Origin: Pseudofrankia saprophytica
GTDB taxonomy: Bacteria > Actinomycetota > Actinomycetes > Frankiales > Frankiaceae
Direction: 5' to 3'
Assembly (NCBI RefSeq): GCF_000235425.2
Contig: NZ_KI912266.1
Span: forward strand, 8,015,992-8,079,991
Length of the DNA: 64,000 nt
Part shown: piece by piece, positions 38,295 through 47,131 of the stretch
Position numbering within the stretch: the first letter of the stretch is position 1
Layout: each line of letters begins with the position of its first letter
Program-made: the position numbers and the translations under genes
The notes under the pieces: generated by a model
What the model was told of the DNA's origin: nothing
Databases searched by the model: none
Seen by the model: the letters and a program-made list of their open reading frames with translations, nothing else

Positions 38295-40929
38295 CGCTGG
38301 CCGGCGCCGGCCAGGCCAGTTCGACGATCGTGCTGTCCTCGTCCAGCTCGACCCGGGTGACCAGCGCGCAGGTCCGCGGCCAGCCCGTGCCGTCCAGCGG
38401 GACCACCTCGTCCGGGGGCGCCGCGCCGTCGAGGATGGCCACGGACGACGTGGTGCCCGGACCGCCGGAGGCCGCCTGGCCATCCGGGACCGTCGAGCGG
38501 CTGGGGGCGCCGGCGGCGGTGCCCGCGCCGGCGAGGATGACCACGGGATAGGAGACCGCGGGATAGGAGATGTAGCCGTCGCCGGTACGGCCGTCGCACA
38601 TCAGGGTCACGGTCACCCGGCCTGGCGGCGCCACCCGCAGGGTCTCGCTCAGCAGGTCGACGAGCTCGTCGCGGACCTCGTAGGGGATGTCGGCGAACTC
38701 GCCGGCGACCTGGAGGTTGACGGTCGCGCCGCGCGCCTCGGCGGCGTCGATCGCCGTCTCCAGCTCGGCGAGCGGCCCGGCCCGCCCACCGGAGCCGGAC
38801 AGCATCCGGCGCAGCGCCCTGGCCCGGTTCGCGCAGAGCCGGCGGACCTGCTCGTCGCGCGGGTCGGCCGAGCCGTCCGCGACCGCGCGCAGCAGCGGGA
38901 GCACGTCCCCGTTGAGCCGGGCGAGCCGGCGCGCCCGGTCCCGGCGCACGACGGCGGCCGCCTCCTGGTGCGCGCCCAGCTCCGCCTCGAGGTGCGCCGC
39001 CCGCGTGGTCGCGTCGGCGGTCGCCCGCAGCACCGGCCCGGCGGTCGTCACCAGCAGCTGGACCGTCGAGATCCCGTAGAGGGTGCCGAGCATCCGGATC
39101 AGCTCCAGCGGCGCCGTGCCGATCCGGGGCAGGCTGACCGCCAGCGCCACCGCGAGCACCACCGTCACGGCCGCGACCCACTGCCGAGCCGGCCTGGACA
39201 CGGTGATCGGGAGGAGCAGTACCGTCGGCGCCAGAATCCCGGCCCAGTCGTAGATCCTGATCACGTCGGTGCCGGAGGTGGTCGCCGCGCCGGCCAGGAC
39301 GATCGCGACGATGAAACCAAGGGCCGTCAGCGACTCGACGCCCGTCAGCGGGCGCCACCAGGTGACGGCGGCGATCCGGAGCGCCCCGCCGGCCACCACC
39401 ACCCACAGCAGGAGCGACGCGTACGACGCGATCGGCGCGAGGAGGTCCAGCGACGGCTCGGAGTGCGCGCGGAAGGCCACCGCGGGCAGCGCGAGCACCA
39501 CGACGCCGGCCAGCAGGGCGACGCCGACGGCGCGGCGGATGGCCCGTTCGTAGTCCCGGCGCAGGTCGGCGCCGTCGGCCGACCCGGCGGGAACGGGCCG
39601 CGGCGCCTGCCAGTCCAGCTCGACCCGGGTGCCCTGCCCGGGGACCGACTCGATCCCGGCCCAGCCACCGACGTCGGCCATCCGGCCGTGCACCGAGCCG
39701 CTGACGCCGAGGTGGGCCTCCTCGTCCGGGCCGTCACCGGCCGGGACAGCGGCGGCGGTGCGAGTGGCCGCGGGGTCGTAGCGGACCGCGTCGAAGCCGA
39801 CGCCGTCGTCCTCGATCTCGACGCGCACCCCGTCCCGCCAGCGGTTGACGCTGACGCGCGCCGCGCCGACGCCGGCGTGCCGGCGGATGTTGGTCAGCGC
39901 CTCGCGCATCGCCGCGGCGAGCGCGTTCACCACGTCCGTGGGCAGGAGCTCGGCCGCGGGCCCGGCCGGCTCGGCGTCGCGCGCCCGCCTGGCCGGCAGT
40001 GGCCACCGCCGGTCGTCGACCCGGGTGAAGGTCAGCGTCACGTCCAGGCCGTCGTCGACAGCCTCCTCGGCGACCGCGCGCACCTGCCGGTCCAGCTCGC
40101 CGTCCGAGTCGCCGGGGGCGTCGGCGGTGCTGCCGGAGCTGGCCAGCAGCTGCTCCACCTGCGCGACGACGCGGCGACAGCGCGCCCTGGCTCGCGCGAG
40201 ACCCGCCTCGCCCGAGGAGGTGCCGGCGGTCTCGCCACCGGCGCCACCGCCCACACCGGCGTCGCCGACACCGCCGAGGCCGATGCCGGCGAGCATGTTC
40301 AGCACCGTGTCGTGCAGGAAGCGCTCGCTCGAGCGCGCCGACCGCGCGCGCGCCGCGGCGACCAGCTCGGCACGCGACCGCGCGCCGACCGCGTCCAGCC
40401 AGGCGTCGGCGTCCAGCGCCACCCGGCGGATCCGGACCACCCCCTGGCGCAGCGCGAGCCCGATGAACAGCAACAGCCCGGTGGAGGTGACGACCTGTGG
40501 CCGGTGGTCATGGGCCGGAATGAAGTGGGCGCAGGCGAGGGCCAGGATCGCCACCAGCGAGAAGCGGGTGCGCAGCGCGCAGACCGCGCTCAGCGCGGCG
40601 AACACGACGGTGAGCAGGACCCACGAGCTGGGGTCACCCAGCGAGGCGTCGGGCACCGTCCACGGCGCCGTCAGCCCGACGGCGATCCCGATGGCGACGT
40701 CGACGAGGACGAGCGCCCGCGGCAGCGCCCGCCGGGCGGTGACCGCGATGTAGACCAGGCTCCAGGCCACCACGAGCGCCGGGCCGACCAGGCCACCCGG
40801 GCGCTGGCCGTACCAGTCGCGCCACCAGATCCCGACATAGCTGACGGTGAACAGCACGACGAGGGCGCGCAGCACAGCCAGGCCGCGGAAGTACACCGCG
40901 GAGAACGTGTCAAGAGCGCGGGCCGGCAT
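38287..40929 (-). CDS. Membrane histidine-kinase-like protein with two tandem modules, the second degenerate
   Basis: 880 aa. Module 1: about six membrane helices (15-165), a NarL-type phosphoacceptor segment SERFLHDTVLNMLAG with H206, and a HATPase_c domain with N-box AMREALTNIRRHAG, DDGVGFD and GGWAGIESVPGQGTRVEL. Module 2 (from about 470) repeats the plan: six more helices, a coiled segment RRDRARRLARLNGDVLPLL in the phosphoacceptor position without His, and an ATPase-like region without the N and G boxes. The second half therefore looks like a pseudokinase in the same chain. No response regulator gene adjoins it. It could phosphorylate a distant LuxR-type regulator, with module 2 sensing or controlling. 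Confidence 0.8.
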   Translation of the reverse strand: MPARALDTFSAVYFRGLAVLRALVVLFTVSYVGIWWRDWYGQRPGGLVGPALVVAWSLVYIAVTARRALPRALVLVDVAIGIAVGLTAPWTVPDASLGDPSSWVLLTVVFAALSAVCALRTRFSLVAILALACAHFIPAHDHRPQVVTSTGLLLFIGLALRQGVVRIRRVALDADAWLDAVGARSRAELVAAARARSARSSERFLHDTVLNMLAGIGLGGVGDAGVGGGAGGETAGTSSGEAGLARARARCRRVVAQVEQLLASSGSTADAPGDSDGELDRQVRAVAEEAVDDGLDVTLTFTRVDDRRWPLPARRARDAEPAGPAAELLPTDVVNALAAAMREALTNIRRHAGVGAARVSVNRWRDGVRVEIEDDGVGFDAVRYDPAATRTAAAVPAGDGPDEEAHLGVSGSVHGRMADVGGWAGIESVPGQGTRVELDWQAPRPVPAGSADGADLRRDYERAIRRAVGVALLAGVVVLALPAVAFRAHSEPSLDLLAPIASYASLLLWVVVAGGALRIAAVTWWRPLTGVESLTALGFIVAIVLAGAATTSGTDVIRIYDWAGILAPTVLLLPITVSRPARQWVAAVTVVLAVALAVSLPRIGTAPLELIRMLGTLYGISTVQLLVTTAGPVLRATADATTRAAHLEAELGAHQEAAAVVRRDRARRLARLNGDVLPLLRAVADGSADPRDEQVRRLCANRARALRRMLSGSGGRAGPLAELETAIDAAEARGATVNLQVAGEFADIPYEVRDELVDLLSETLRVAPPGRVTVTLMCDGRTGDGYISYPAVSYPVVILAGAGTAAGAPSRSTVPDGQAASGGPGTTSSVAILDGAAPPDEVVPLDGTGWPRTCALVTRVELDEDSTIVELAWPAPASAG

Positions 40930-41069
40930 ACGGCATTTCCCCCCACTGCCTGCAGAGCGGCGCAGTCCCGTATCTATCTACGATGCCGCATCTTCCAGGC
41001 ACATGGGGTATCCGCCACGACGCTTTCGGTGCCGACCATCAGTGATCCCGGGGCAACGGCCTCCGGGCA

Positions 41070-41092
41070 TGCGAAAGAAGATCATTTTCGCA
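41070..41092 (-). terminator. Terminator of the SMP-30-like gene
   Basis: TGCGAAA (41070-41076) and TTTCGCA (41086-41092) form a 7-bp hairpin in an AT-rich patch, 15 bases beyond the stop of the minus-strand lactonase gene. Confidence 0.65.
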
Positions 41093-41106
41093 CACCCTTT
41101 GGCTCT

Positions 41107-42021
41107 CTAGGCGGCGGGTACGTCGACGCGGCAGGTGAGCACTCGGGACTCCCGGGTCGCGCGGCGCTCGTCGTCCACGAAGGAGCGGGCGGTGCAGATG
41201 AACAGGGTCCGCCCGTCCTCGCCGCCGAGCACGCAGGCGTAGGCGCCCTCCTCGCCGGTCGACACCTCGGCGCGGACCTCGCCACCCTCGCGCACCCGCA
41301 GCACCCTGTTGTGGAAGGCGTCCGCGACCCAGACCGCGCCTTCGGCGTCGGCGCAGATGCCGTCAACGGCGGTGAGCCGGTCGTCGGCCGGCAGCTCGGG
41401 CACCCGCAGCCCGCCGGAGGCGAGGTCGGCCCAGACCCGCTGGCCGACCAGCGCGCCGTCCTCGGCCACGTCGAACGCGGTCAGCCGGTACGCGAACGTC
41501 TCGGCAACCACCAGCGTCGGCCGGCCGCCGGCGCCGGCCGGGAGGACGACCGCGCCGTTCGGGAACATCAGGTCCTTCGCCGCGACGGTGGCCGTGCCGT
41601 CTGGGTCGACGCGGATGAGCACGGTCGGCCGGGGCTCCTCGCCGGCCATCACGTCGAAGCCGAAGTTCCCGGCATAGGCGCGGCCGTGCTCGTCGACGAC
41701 CAGGTCATTGAGCTTGCCGTCGCAGAAGCTGGACAGGTCGGCGTGCACGGCGAGCTCACCCGTCGGCTCCTGGCGCAGCAGGTGCCGGTCGCGCATCGAG
41801 ACGACGAGCAGTCGCCCGTCGGGCAGCCAGCCGAGCCCGGCCGGCTCGCCCGGGACCTGGGCGACCACCTCGGCCGAGCCGCTGACCGGGTCGACCGCCA
41901 GCACCTCGCCGAGGTACTGGTCGGACACCCACAGCCGGCCGTCGTGCCAGCGAGGGCACTCCAGGAACGACCGGCCGTCGAGCAGCACCGAAACGGGGGT
42001 AGAGGTCACCCGGGTCTCCAT
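41107..42021 (-). CDS. SMP-30/gluconolactonase-family protein
   Basis: 304 aa from ATG at 42021. A six-bladed propeller of the SMP-30/LRE type: SFLECPRWHDGRLWVSDQYLGEV (metal-binding Glu in LECPRW), EPAGLGWLPDGRLLVVSMRDR, LNDLVVDEHGRAYAGNFGFD (Asn ligand in LND), LMFPNGAVV (Asn ligand), VDGICADAEGAVWVADAFHNRV (Asp ligand). These are the usual Glu-Asn-Asn-Asp ligands for one divalent ion in lactonases. It probably opens a sugar or other lactone in the cytoplasm; the substrate is unknown. It stands alone, divergent from chrA. Confidence 0.9.
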   Translation of the reverse strand: METRVTSTPVSVLLDGRSFLECPRWHDGRLWVSDQYLGEVLAVDPVSGSAEVVAQVPGEPAGLGWLPDGRLLVVSMRDRHLLRQEPTGELAVHADLSSFCDGKLNDLVVDEHGRAYAGNFGFDVMAGEEPRPTVLIRVDPDGTATVAAKDLMFPNGAVVLPAGAGGRPTLVVAETFAYRLTAFDVAEDGALVGQRVWADLASGGLRVPELPADDRLTAVDGICADAEGAVWVADAFHNRVLRVREGGEVRAEVSTGEEGAYACVLGGEDGRTLFICTARSFVDDERRATRESRVLTCRVDVPAA

Positions 42022-42250
42022 CCATCGATGTGAGCGCGGAACGGCCCGCAGCCAGCGTCGACCGACGGGGCCGAGCCCACACCGTAACGGCCGCCTACTC
42101 CGGGCCACCGAGACCCCTCCAGGACAGGATTCCTATACCGCCCGGCTAGGGCGAACCCCGACCATTCACCCCTGGTTTTCCCAGCAGCCGTTGGCGGGTG
42201 CGTGGCCGACGGGCAACATCGGACGACCGTCGCGCTTCGGAGGATGATCT

Positions 42251-43606
42251 GTGGGGCTGGACCTACCGCTGGCCGAGGCGCCCACTCGACCGGGCCTGGT
42301 CACCGTTTTGCGCGCCTGGGGCCGGATCGGGTGCGTCGGCTTCGGCGGGCCGCCCGCACACATCGCGCTGCTGCGGGCGCTGTGCGTGGACAGGCACCGG
42401 TGGTTGTCCGCCACCGAGTTCGAGGACGCGGTCGCGGCCTGCAACCTGCTGCCCGGCCCGGCGTCCACCCAGCTGGCGATCTACTGCGGCTTCCGGGTGC
42501 GCGGCAGGGCCGGGGCGATCGTCGGCGGGCTGGCCTTCATCGGGCCAGGGCTGGTGGCGACCCTGGCGCTGGCGGCGGTGTTCCTCGCCGGCTCGCCGCC
42601 GCGCTGGGTGCGGGCGGCGGGAGCAGGCGCGGGCGCCGCGGTCGCGGCGGTCGCGGTGCAGGCCGGCCTCGCGCTGCTGCCTGCGAGCTGGCGGCGGATC
42701 AGGGCCATCGGCCGCTTCGGCCGGCTGCGGTGGCCGGTGTACCTGGTCGCGGGGATGGCCGCGGCGGCGACGGTCGGCCCGTGGGTGGTGCTCGTCCTGC
42801 TGGCCTGCGGCGCGGTCGAGCTGGCGACGTCGGCCCTGCGCCCCCCAGCGGGGAGTCGATCGGCCGAGGCCGTGAGTGGCTCGCCGGAGACGGCGCAGGT
42901 CACGGCTGCGGCCCAGGAGACTCGAGCCACACGTTCGGCCGAGCCCGAGGGAGACACCGGCCCAGGCAGGCGAGCGAGCGGGCGCGACGGGGGCGACGGG
43001 GGCGAAGGGCGGGTGCGGGCCGGCGCGCCGCTGCCGGTGCTGGCGGGCGCGGTGTCCGCGGTGGGTGCCGGCGGGCTGCTGGCGCTCGTCTGGGTCGCGT
43101 TCAAGGTCGGCGCCCTGTCGTACGGCGGCGGCTTCGTGATCATTCCATTGATGCAGGCGGACGCCGTCGACCACTACCACTGGATGACCGCCGGCCAGTT
43201 CCTCAACGCGGTGGTGCTCGGGCAGGTCACCCCTGGGCCGGTCGTCCACACGGTGGCCGCGGTCGGCTACGCGGCCTACGGCGTGGGCGGCGGTCTGCTG
43301 GCCGCCGCGGTCGCCTTCGGGCCGTCGTTCGCGTTCGTGCTGGCCGGTGGTGGACGCTTCGACCAGCTGCGCGGCGAGCCCCGGGTACGCGCCTTCCTCG
43401 ACGGCGCCGGCCCGGCGGCGGCAGGCGCGATCCTCGGCTCGGCGGTGCCGCTCGCGCTCGCGCTCGGCCAGGCGTGGCAGTACGCCATCCTGGCCGGCGC
43501 CGCGGTGCTGCTGGTCGCGGCGCGCCGCGGCGTCGTCCTCACCCTGCTCGCCGCGGCCGCGGCCGGCGTCATCGCCGTCGCCGCTGGCGCCCCGCTCCCC
43601 ACATAG
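42251..43606 (+). CDS. chrA: Chromate transporter, two-domain
   Basis: 451 aa from GTG at 42251, with GGAGG seven bases upstream. Two homologous CHR domains: the N-terminal one with FGGPPAHIALLRALCVDRHRWL and CNLLPGPASTQLAIYCGF (conserved PGPASTQLA), the C-terminal one with WVAFKVGALSYGGGFVIIPLM and VVLGQVTPGPVVHTVAAVGY. They are joined by a hydrophilic Ala/Gly/Glu-rich linker of about 70 residues. ChrA proteins export chromate, probably by antiport. There are no chrB or chrC neighbours, so the natural substrate here may be another oxyanion. Confidence 0.92.
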   Translation: MGLDLPLAEAPTRPGLVTVLRAWGRIGCVGFGGPPAHIALLRALCVDRHRWLSATEFEDAVAACNLLPGPASTQLAIYCGFRVRGRAGAIVGGLAFIGPGLVATLALAAVFLAGSPPRWVRAAGAGAGAAVAAVAVQAGLALLPASWRRIRAIGRFGRLRWPVYLVAGMAAAATVGPWVVLVLLACGAVELATSALRPPAGSRSAEAVSGSPETAQVTAAAQETRATRSAEPEGDTGPGRRASGRDGGDGGEGRVRAGAPLPVLAGAVSAVGAGGLLALVWVAFKVGALSYGGGFVIIPLMQADAVDHYHWMTAGQFLNAVVLGQVTPGPVVHTVAAVGYAAYGVGGGLLAAAVAFGPSFAFVLAGGGRFDQLRGEPRVRAFLDGAGPAAAGAILGSAVPLALALGQAWQYAILAGAAVLLVAARRGVVLTLLAAAAAGVIAVAAGAPLPT

Positions 43607-43735
43607 CGGAATCCGAGAGCGCTGGGCGAGGGATCAGGTATCAGGATCCGCCGGCCGTCGTTCAGCCGCGAGCGAGTGGGCAGGCCGGCCGGGCCGGGCG
43701 GGACAGCGCCGAGGAGACCACGATCGGCACTCGGC

Positions 43736-43777
43736 GGTTAGCAACGCCTAACCACCGAGAAGTTAGGGGATGTTAAC
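43736..43777. promoter_or_regulatory. Operator candidates upstream of a TetR gene
   Basis: GGTTAG-CAACGC-CTAACC (43736-43753) has perfect 6-bp arms. A related GTTA...GTTAAC stretch follows at 43762-43777. Both lie 43-84 bases before the tetR start at 43820 and suggest autoregulation. Confidence 0.55.
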
Positions 43778-43819
43778 CAGCCTGGCCGGGCGGCCGTTCG
43801 CGAGCGGTAATCTGCCTGC

Positions 43820-44515
43820 ATGCCAGGGCGCGCCAGCACGACCCGCGCCGAGGCGACGCCCTCGGACGACGGCCCTCCGGGTGGTCACGGCGACGCCGGG
43901 ACCGGAAGTGTCGCGCCGATCGCGACAGCGGCGCCCGCGGCCGCGTCGGGGGCGCGGCGCGAGCAGCTGCTGGCCGCCGCCGCGCGGCTGATGGCCGACC
44001 GGGGCTACCACGGCGTCAGCATCAACGACATCGGCGCCGCCGCCGGCGTCTCCGGCCCGGCGGTCTACAAGCACTTCCCGAGCAAGCAGGCGATCCTCAC
44101 CGAGCTGCTGGTCGGGATCAGCGAGCGGCTGCTGGCCGAGGGGACGGTCAGGGCCGAGGCGGCTGCGAGCCCCGACGAGGCGCTGGACGCGTTGGTGCGC
44201 TGGCATGTGTCGTTCGCGCTGGGCTCCCCCGAGCTGATCCGCCTCCAGGACCGCGACCTCGCGAGCATGGACGAGACGGCGGCGCGGTCCGTCCGGCGCC
44301 TGCAGCGCCGGTACGTGGAGATCTGGGTGGCCCAGCTGCGGGCACGCGACCCGGGGATCGCCGAGGACGCGGCGCGCGCCGCCGTCCACGCCACGTTCGG
44401 CCTGCTCAACTCGACGCCGTACAGCGCCACCGGTGGCGCCGCCCGGCTCGGCCGCGCCCGCATGGCCGACCTTCTGCACCGCCTGGGCCTCGCCGCCCTG
44501 CGCGCCGCCAGCTGA
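43820..44515 (+). CDS. TetR-family regulator
   Basis: 231 aa from ATG at 43820. After a 45-residue disordered start, the helix-turn-helix reads RREQLLAAAARLMADRGYHGV, then NDIGAAAGVSGPAVYKHFPSKQAIL. The C-terminal domain with LVRWHVSFALGSPELIRLQDRDL and RRLQRRYVEIWVAQLRARDPG matches the TetR_C_33-like group that often controls acyl-CoA or lipid genes in actinobacteria. Direct repeats of GTTAG type lie in its promoter. The next gene downstream, a DapB-fold oxidoreductase, could be a target. Confidence 0.9.
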   Translation: MPGRASTTRAEATPSDDGPPGGHGDAGTGSVAPIATAAPAAASGARREQLLAAAARLMADRGYHGVSINDIGAAAGVSGPAVYKHFPSKQAILTELLVGISERLLAEGTVRAEAAASPDEALDALVRWHVSFALGSPELIRLQDRDLASMDETAARSVRRLQRRYVEIWVAQLRARDPGIAEDAARAAVHATFGLLNSTPYSATGGAARLGRARMADLLHRLGLAALRAAS

Positions 44516-44649
44516 CGATCAGCCGATTGCCAGCCGCCCGCACGGCGACCGCTTGTACCTAGAGGGCACTATGTGATGAGGTCGCCTTCCTCGCGCCGCA
44601 TCGGTCGCGCGCCGCATCGGTCGTACGCGGTGAAGGGGAGGGCGAACCA

Positions 44650-45696
44650 GTGACAGAGCCAGTCCAGAAGCTGCGGGTGGTGCAGTGGACCACTGGCAAG
44701 ACCGGTTCCGCCGCCGTGCGCGGGATGGCCGGGCATCCGGCGCTCGAGATCGTCGGCTGCTATGCGTACTCGGCGGAGAAGGTCGGGCGGGACGTCGGGA
44801 CGCTCGCCGGGATGGCGCCGATCGGGATCACCGCCACCGACGACGTCGAGGCGCTGTTGGCGCTGCGGCCCGACTGCGTGGCGTACATGGCGTACCGGCC
44901 GGACTTCGATCACCTCGAGCGGATACTCGCCTCGGGCGCGAACGTCGTGACGACGATGTACATGCTGGCCGGCTCCGGCTATGGCGACGACGCCCGCGAA
45001 CGGCTGGTGGCGGCCTGCGAGCGTGGCGGCTCGTCGCTGTACACGACCGGCGTCTACCCCGGCCACGCCGCGATGACGGCGCTCGCGGCGAGCGCGATGT
45101 GCAGCCGCATAGACCGGATCTCGCTGCTGGAGTCGCTCGACATGAGCGGCTACGCGAACGAGAGGATGTTCCGGGCGATGAGCATCGGGCTGGACCCCGA
45201 CGACCCGGCGGCGCCGGGGATGATCGAGGCGAACTGCGGCTCGTTCAAGGAGCAGATCCGGGTGCTCGCGCACGCGCTCGCGGTCGACCTCGACGAGGTC
45301 CGCTTCACCGCCGAGTTCGGCGCCGCGAATGCCGACACCGACTTCGGCTTCATGAAGCTGGAGAACGGGCAGATCGCGGGCTTCAAGGGCGTCATCGCCG
45401 GAATCCACCGGGGACGGTCGGTCATCGAGTGCCGGTTCGTCTGGAAGCTCGGCCACGACATGACGCCGAACTGGCCCGTCGAGGACGGCTACGTCCTGGA
45501 CATCGAGGGCGAACCCGGTGTCCGGGTGCGCCTCGCGCCGCTCGGCGGCGCGCACTTCGCGGGCGCGGTCACCACCGCCATGCCCGCCGTCAACGCGATC
45601 CCCCAGGTGGTCGCCGCGCCGCCCGGCATCGTGAACCACGCCGACCTGCCGTTCGTCACGGGCCGGTATCTACTGACCCGCACGAACAACGCCTGA
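44650..45696 (+). CDS. DapB-fold NAD(P)-dependent oxidoreductase (amine-dehydrogenase-like)
   Basis: 348 aa from GTG at 44650, with GGGGAGGG upstream. The N-terminal Rossmann domain starts LRVVQWTTGKTGSAAVRGMAGHPALEIVGCYAYSAEKVG, the form seen in dihydrodipicolinate-reductase-like proteins and 2,4-diaminopentanoate dehydrogenase. GANVVTTMYMLAGSGYG and the catalytic-domain stretch YTTGVYPGHAAMTALAASA support that fold. The actinobacterial subfamily is large and mostly uncharacterised, so the substrate remains open. It follows a TetR gene by 134 bases and ends in front of a strong hairpin, so it is probably transcribed alone or with tetR. Confidence 0.82.
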   Translation: MTEPVQKLRVVQWTTGKTGSAAVRGMAGHPALEIVGCYAYSAEKVGRDVGTLAGMAPIGITATDDVEALLALRPDCVAYMAYRPDFDHLERILASGANVVTTMYMLAGSGYGDDARERLVAACERGGSSLYTTGVYPGHAAMTALAASAMCSRIDRISLLESLDMSGYANERMFRAMSIGLDPDDPAAPGMIEANCGSFKEQIRVLAHALAVDLDEVRFTAEFGAANADTDFGFMKLENGQIAGFKGVIAGIHRGRSVIECRFVWKLGHDMTPNWPVEDGYVLDIEGEPGVRVRLAPLGGAHFAGAVTTAMPAVNAIPQVVAAPPGIVNHADLPFVTGRYLLTRTNNA

Positions 45697-45724
45697 CGAA
45701 CGACGCCGGACGCCGGACGCCGAC

Positions 45725-45830
45725 GCCGGACGCCTCCGAGGCGTCCGGCATGATCGTCTTTTGCGCCCCCTGGTGGTCGCGGAAGGACCGGCGGATGCGA
45801 CCCGCGGAGGGCGCAGATCGCGATCATGCC
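45725..45830. repeat. Palindrome followed by an 84-base three-tier hairpin
   Basis: GCCGGACGCCTC / GAGGCGTCCGGC (45725-45736, 45738-45749) is a perfect palindrome downstream of the DapB-fold gene. It merges into a larger structure: GGCATGATCG (45747-45756) pairs with CGATCATGCC (45821-45830), TGCGCCC (45762-45768) with GGGCGCA (45809-45815), and GGTCGC with GCGACC inside. The first may terminate the gene; the second resembles a palindromic mobile repeat. Confidence 0.65.
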
Positions 45831-46297
45831 AGACGGCGCGACAGGGTCAACCTTGCCGGGGCAGGCGCCAGGCGACCTGGATTGGATACTTAATACCGTT
45901 CGCCCATGCGCGCGAATGTTAGTCACGGCACATTCGGAGTTCCCGCGCCGGGTATGGCGCCGCGCGCTTGTTTCGGCAACTTTACCGGCGGCGTTCCGCG
46001 CGGCGTCCGTCAAAGCCGCCCTGAAGCGCGGACGCGCTTCTCGTTGTGACATTCACGACGCCACGGCGTACCGCCGTGAGCCCCAGGCGCGGCCGGCACC
46101 AGGGCATCTACCCGCAGGTAACGGCCGTGGTGACGGGCGGCGCCGAGCGGAACGGTCAGACCACGCCGCCCAGCGGGCACGACACATTTCAGCCCGCCAG
46201 GGACGCACCACATACTGCGCGCAGACACAAGTGATTGACCACGAACCGCCGCCTCGGTACCAACTATTTCACCGTGTCACCGACGTTGGAGGGACGC

Positions 46298-46351
46298 GTG
46301 GGTGAAGCACCCACTCGCACCTCCTTTGGCAGAGCCGCCGCTCGTTGGTGA
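46298..46351 (+). CDS. Possible leader peptide (17 codons)
   Basis: GTG at 46298 with GGAGG five bases upstream (46288-46292) opens a frame of 17 codons ending at TGA 46349-46351: VGEAPTRTSFGRAAARW. The strong ribosome-binding site on such a short frame, with a terminator-like hairpin about 60 bases later, suggests attenuation of the downstream pnt genes. Evidence is positional only; no amino-acid run points clearly to a sensed metabolite. Confidence 0.35.
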   Translation: MGEAPTRTSFGRAAARW

Positions 46352-46412
46352 CGCGACGCGTCACAACGCGCTGGTCATGTCCCTGTCGGCAGTGCCGCCG
46401 AAGTGGTCCGGT

Positions 46413-46440
46413 AACCCGGCCACCGACGTGACCGGGTTTT
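46413..46440 (+). terminator. Attenuator-like hairpin with T-run
   Basis: AACCCGG (46413-46419) pairs with CCGGGTT (46432-46438) and is followed at once by TT, a rare U-tail in this GC-rich DNA. It follows the mini-frame and precedes the pnt genes by about 0.7 kb. Confidence 0.5.
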
Positions 46441-46493
46441 CGCTGGCGGAGGTTCGCTGAGGTTGAAACCCCAGAACCCGGCCCGCGCGCTCG

Positions 46494-46557
46494 CCTGACC
46501 AGACGACTCCTGACCAGACAGACCCATCGCCTGACCAGACAGACCGCCTGCCCAGAC
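46494..46557. repeat. Four spaced copies of CCTGaCCAGAC
   Basis: Copies start at 46494, 46509, 46530 and 46547 (the last reads CCTGCCCAGAC). Intervals are 15, 21 and 17 bases. They might be regulator sites or decayed tandem repeats. Confidence 0.6.
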
Positions 46558-46744
46558 GACCCCCTCCCCCGGAGATCCGCTGACGCCGATCCCCGGGACC
46601 GGGGGCGGCCGCCCCGCCAACAGCGTTTCTCCCCAGCCCGTTCGCGACGTCCGTCGCCGCGAACCGACCTCGCGTTCCCGCACTCGGTGTCCCAGCCCGG
46701 GACACCGTCGTCGGCACCACCCAACCACCAGCGGAGGTTCCTTC

Positions 46745-47131
46745 ATGCACCGGACATCAGCTCTGACGGCGCCATGCGCCGTCAGGTCACCACGGCGGCG
46801 CGCCGCATTGCCCCCAGCCACCGGCACCGAGGCCGGCATGCCAGGTTTCCAGGCCCTGTCCCGTATCCAGATCCTGGCCCCCGCCGCCGAAAGCGCGATC
46901 AAGCCCATCAGCGGTTTCTCCGGTTTCTCCGCGTGCTTCGGCGAGATCGCCACACGTGGGGTGACCCGACAGGTACGTCGCAGCTCCGGCCGTCTCGGTG
47001 GCGGCGGCGGATCGGCCACGTCGCGGATCCGCCGGATCGGCGGCCTTCCGGATTCCCGATCCGGCGGGAACCTCGCCGCCGATCCGGCCGGAACCCCGTC
47101 GCCGGTCCGGAAGGGAGCCCGGGCCCGATGA
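46745..47131 (+). CDS. Possible leader protein translationally coupled to pntAa
   Basis: 128-codon frame from ATG at 46745, which has GGAGG seven bases upstream. Its TGA overlaps the pntAa start in ATGA. The product is basic and low in complexity (RSPRRRAALPPATG, SSGRLGGGGGSATSRIRRIGG) with a more structured middle (LSRIQILAPAAESAIKPISGFSGFS). No family is recognised and no membrane helix is present. The good ribosome-binding site and exact overlap favour translation, at least as a coupling device; the odd composition argues against a conserved protein. Confidence 0.4.
   Translation: MHRTSALTAPCAVRSPRRRAALPPATGTEAGMPGFQALSRIQILAPAAESAIKPISGFSGFSACFGEIATRGVTRQVRRSSGRLGGGGGSATSRIRRIGGLPDSRSGGNLAADPAGTPSPVRKGARAR

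Larger units (their letters stand above)
45697..46744. other. Long structured region between the DapB-fold gene and the pnt leader frame
   Basis: About 1 kb with no conventional gene. It holds a multi-tier hairpin (45725-45830), an AT-rich patch near 45880 (GGATACTTAATACC) that could be a promoter, a 17-codon mini-frame with a strong ribosome-binding site (46298-46351), a terminator-like hairpin (46413-46440), four CCTGACCAGAC-type repeats (46494-46557) and a 9-bp hairpin (46685-46707). Together they look like a long regulated leader for the pnt operon. Confidence 0.45.

Noticed and set aside
46298..46351. A known riboswitch class in the pnt leader
   Set aside because: I could not match the conserved core of any riboswitch family; only the mini-ORF and hairpins are supported.
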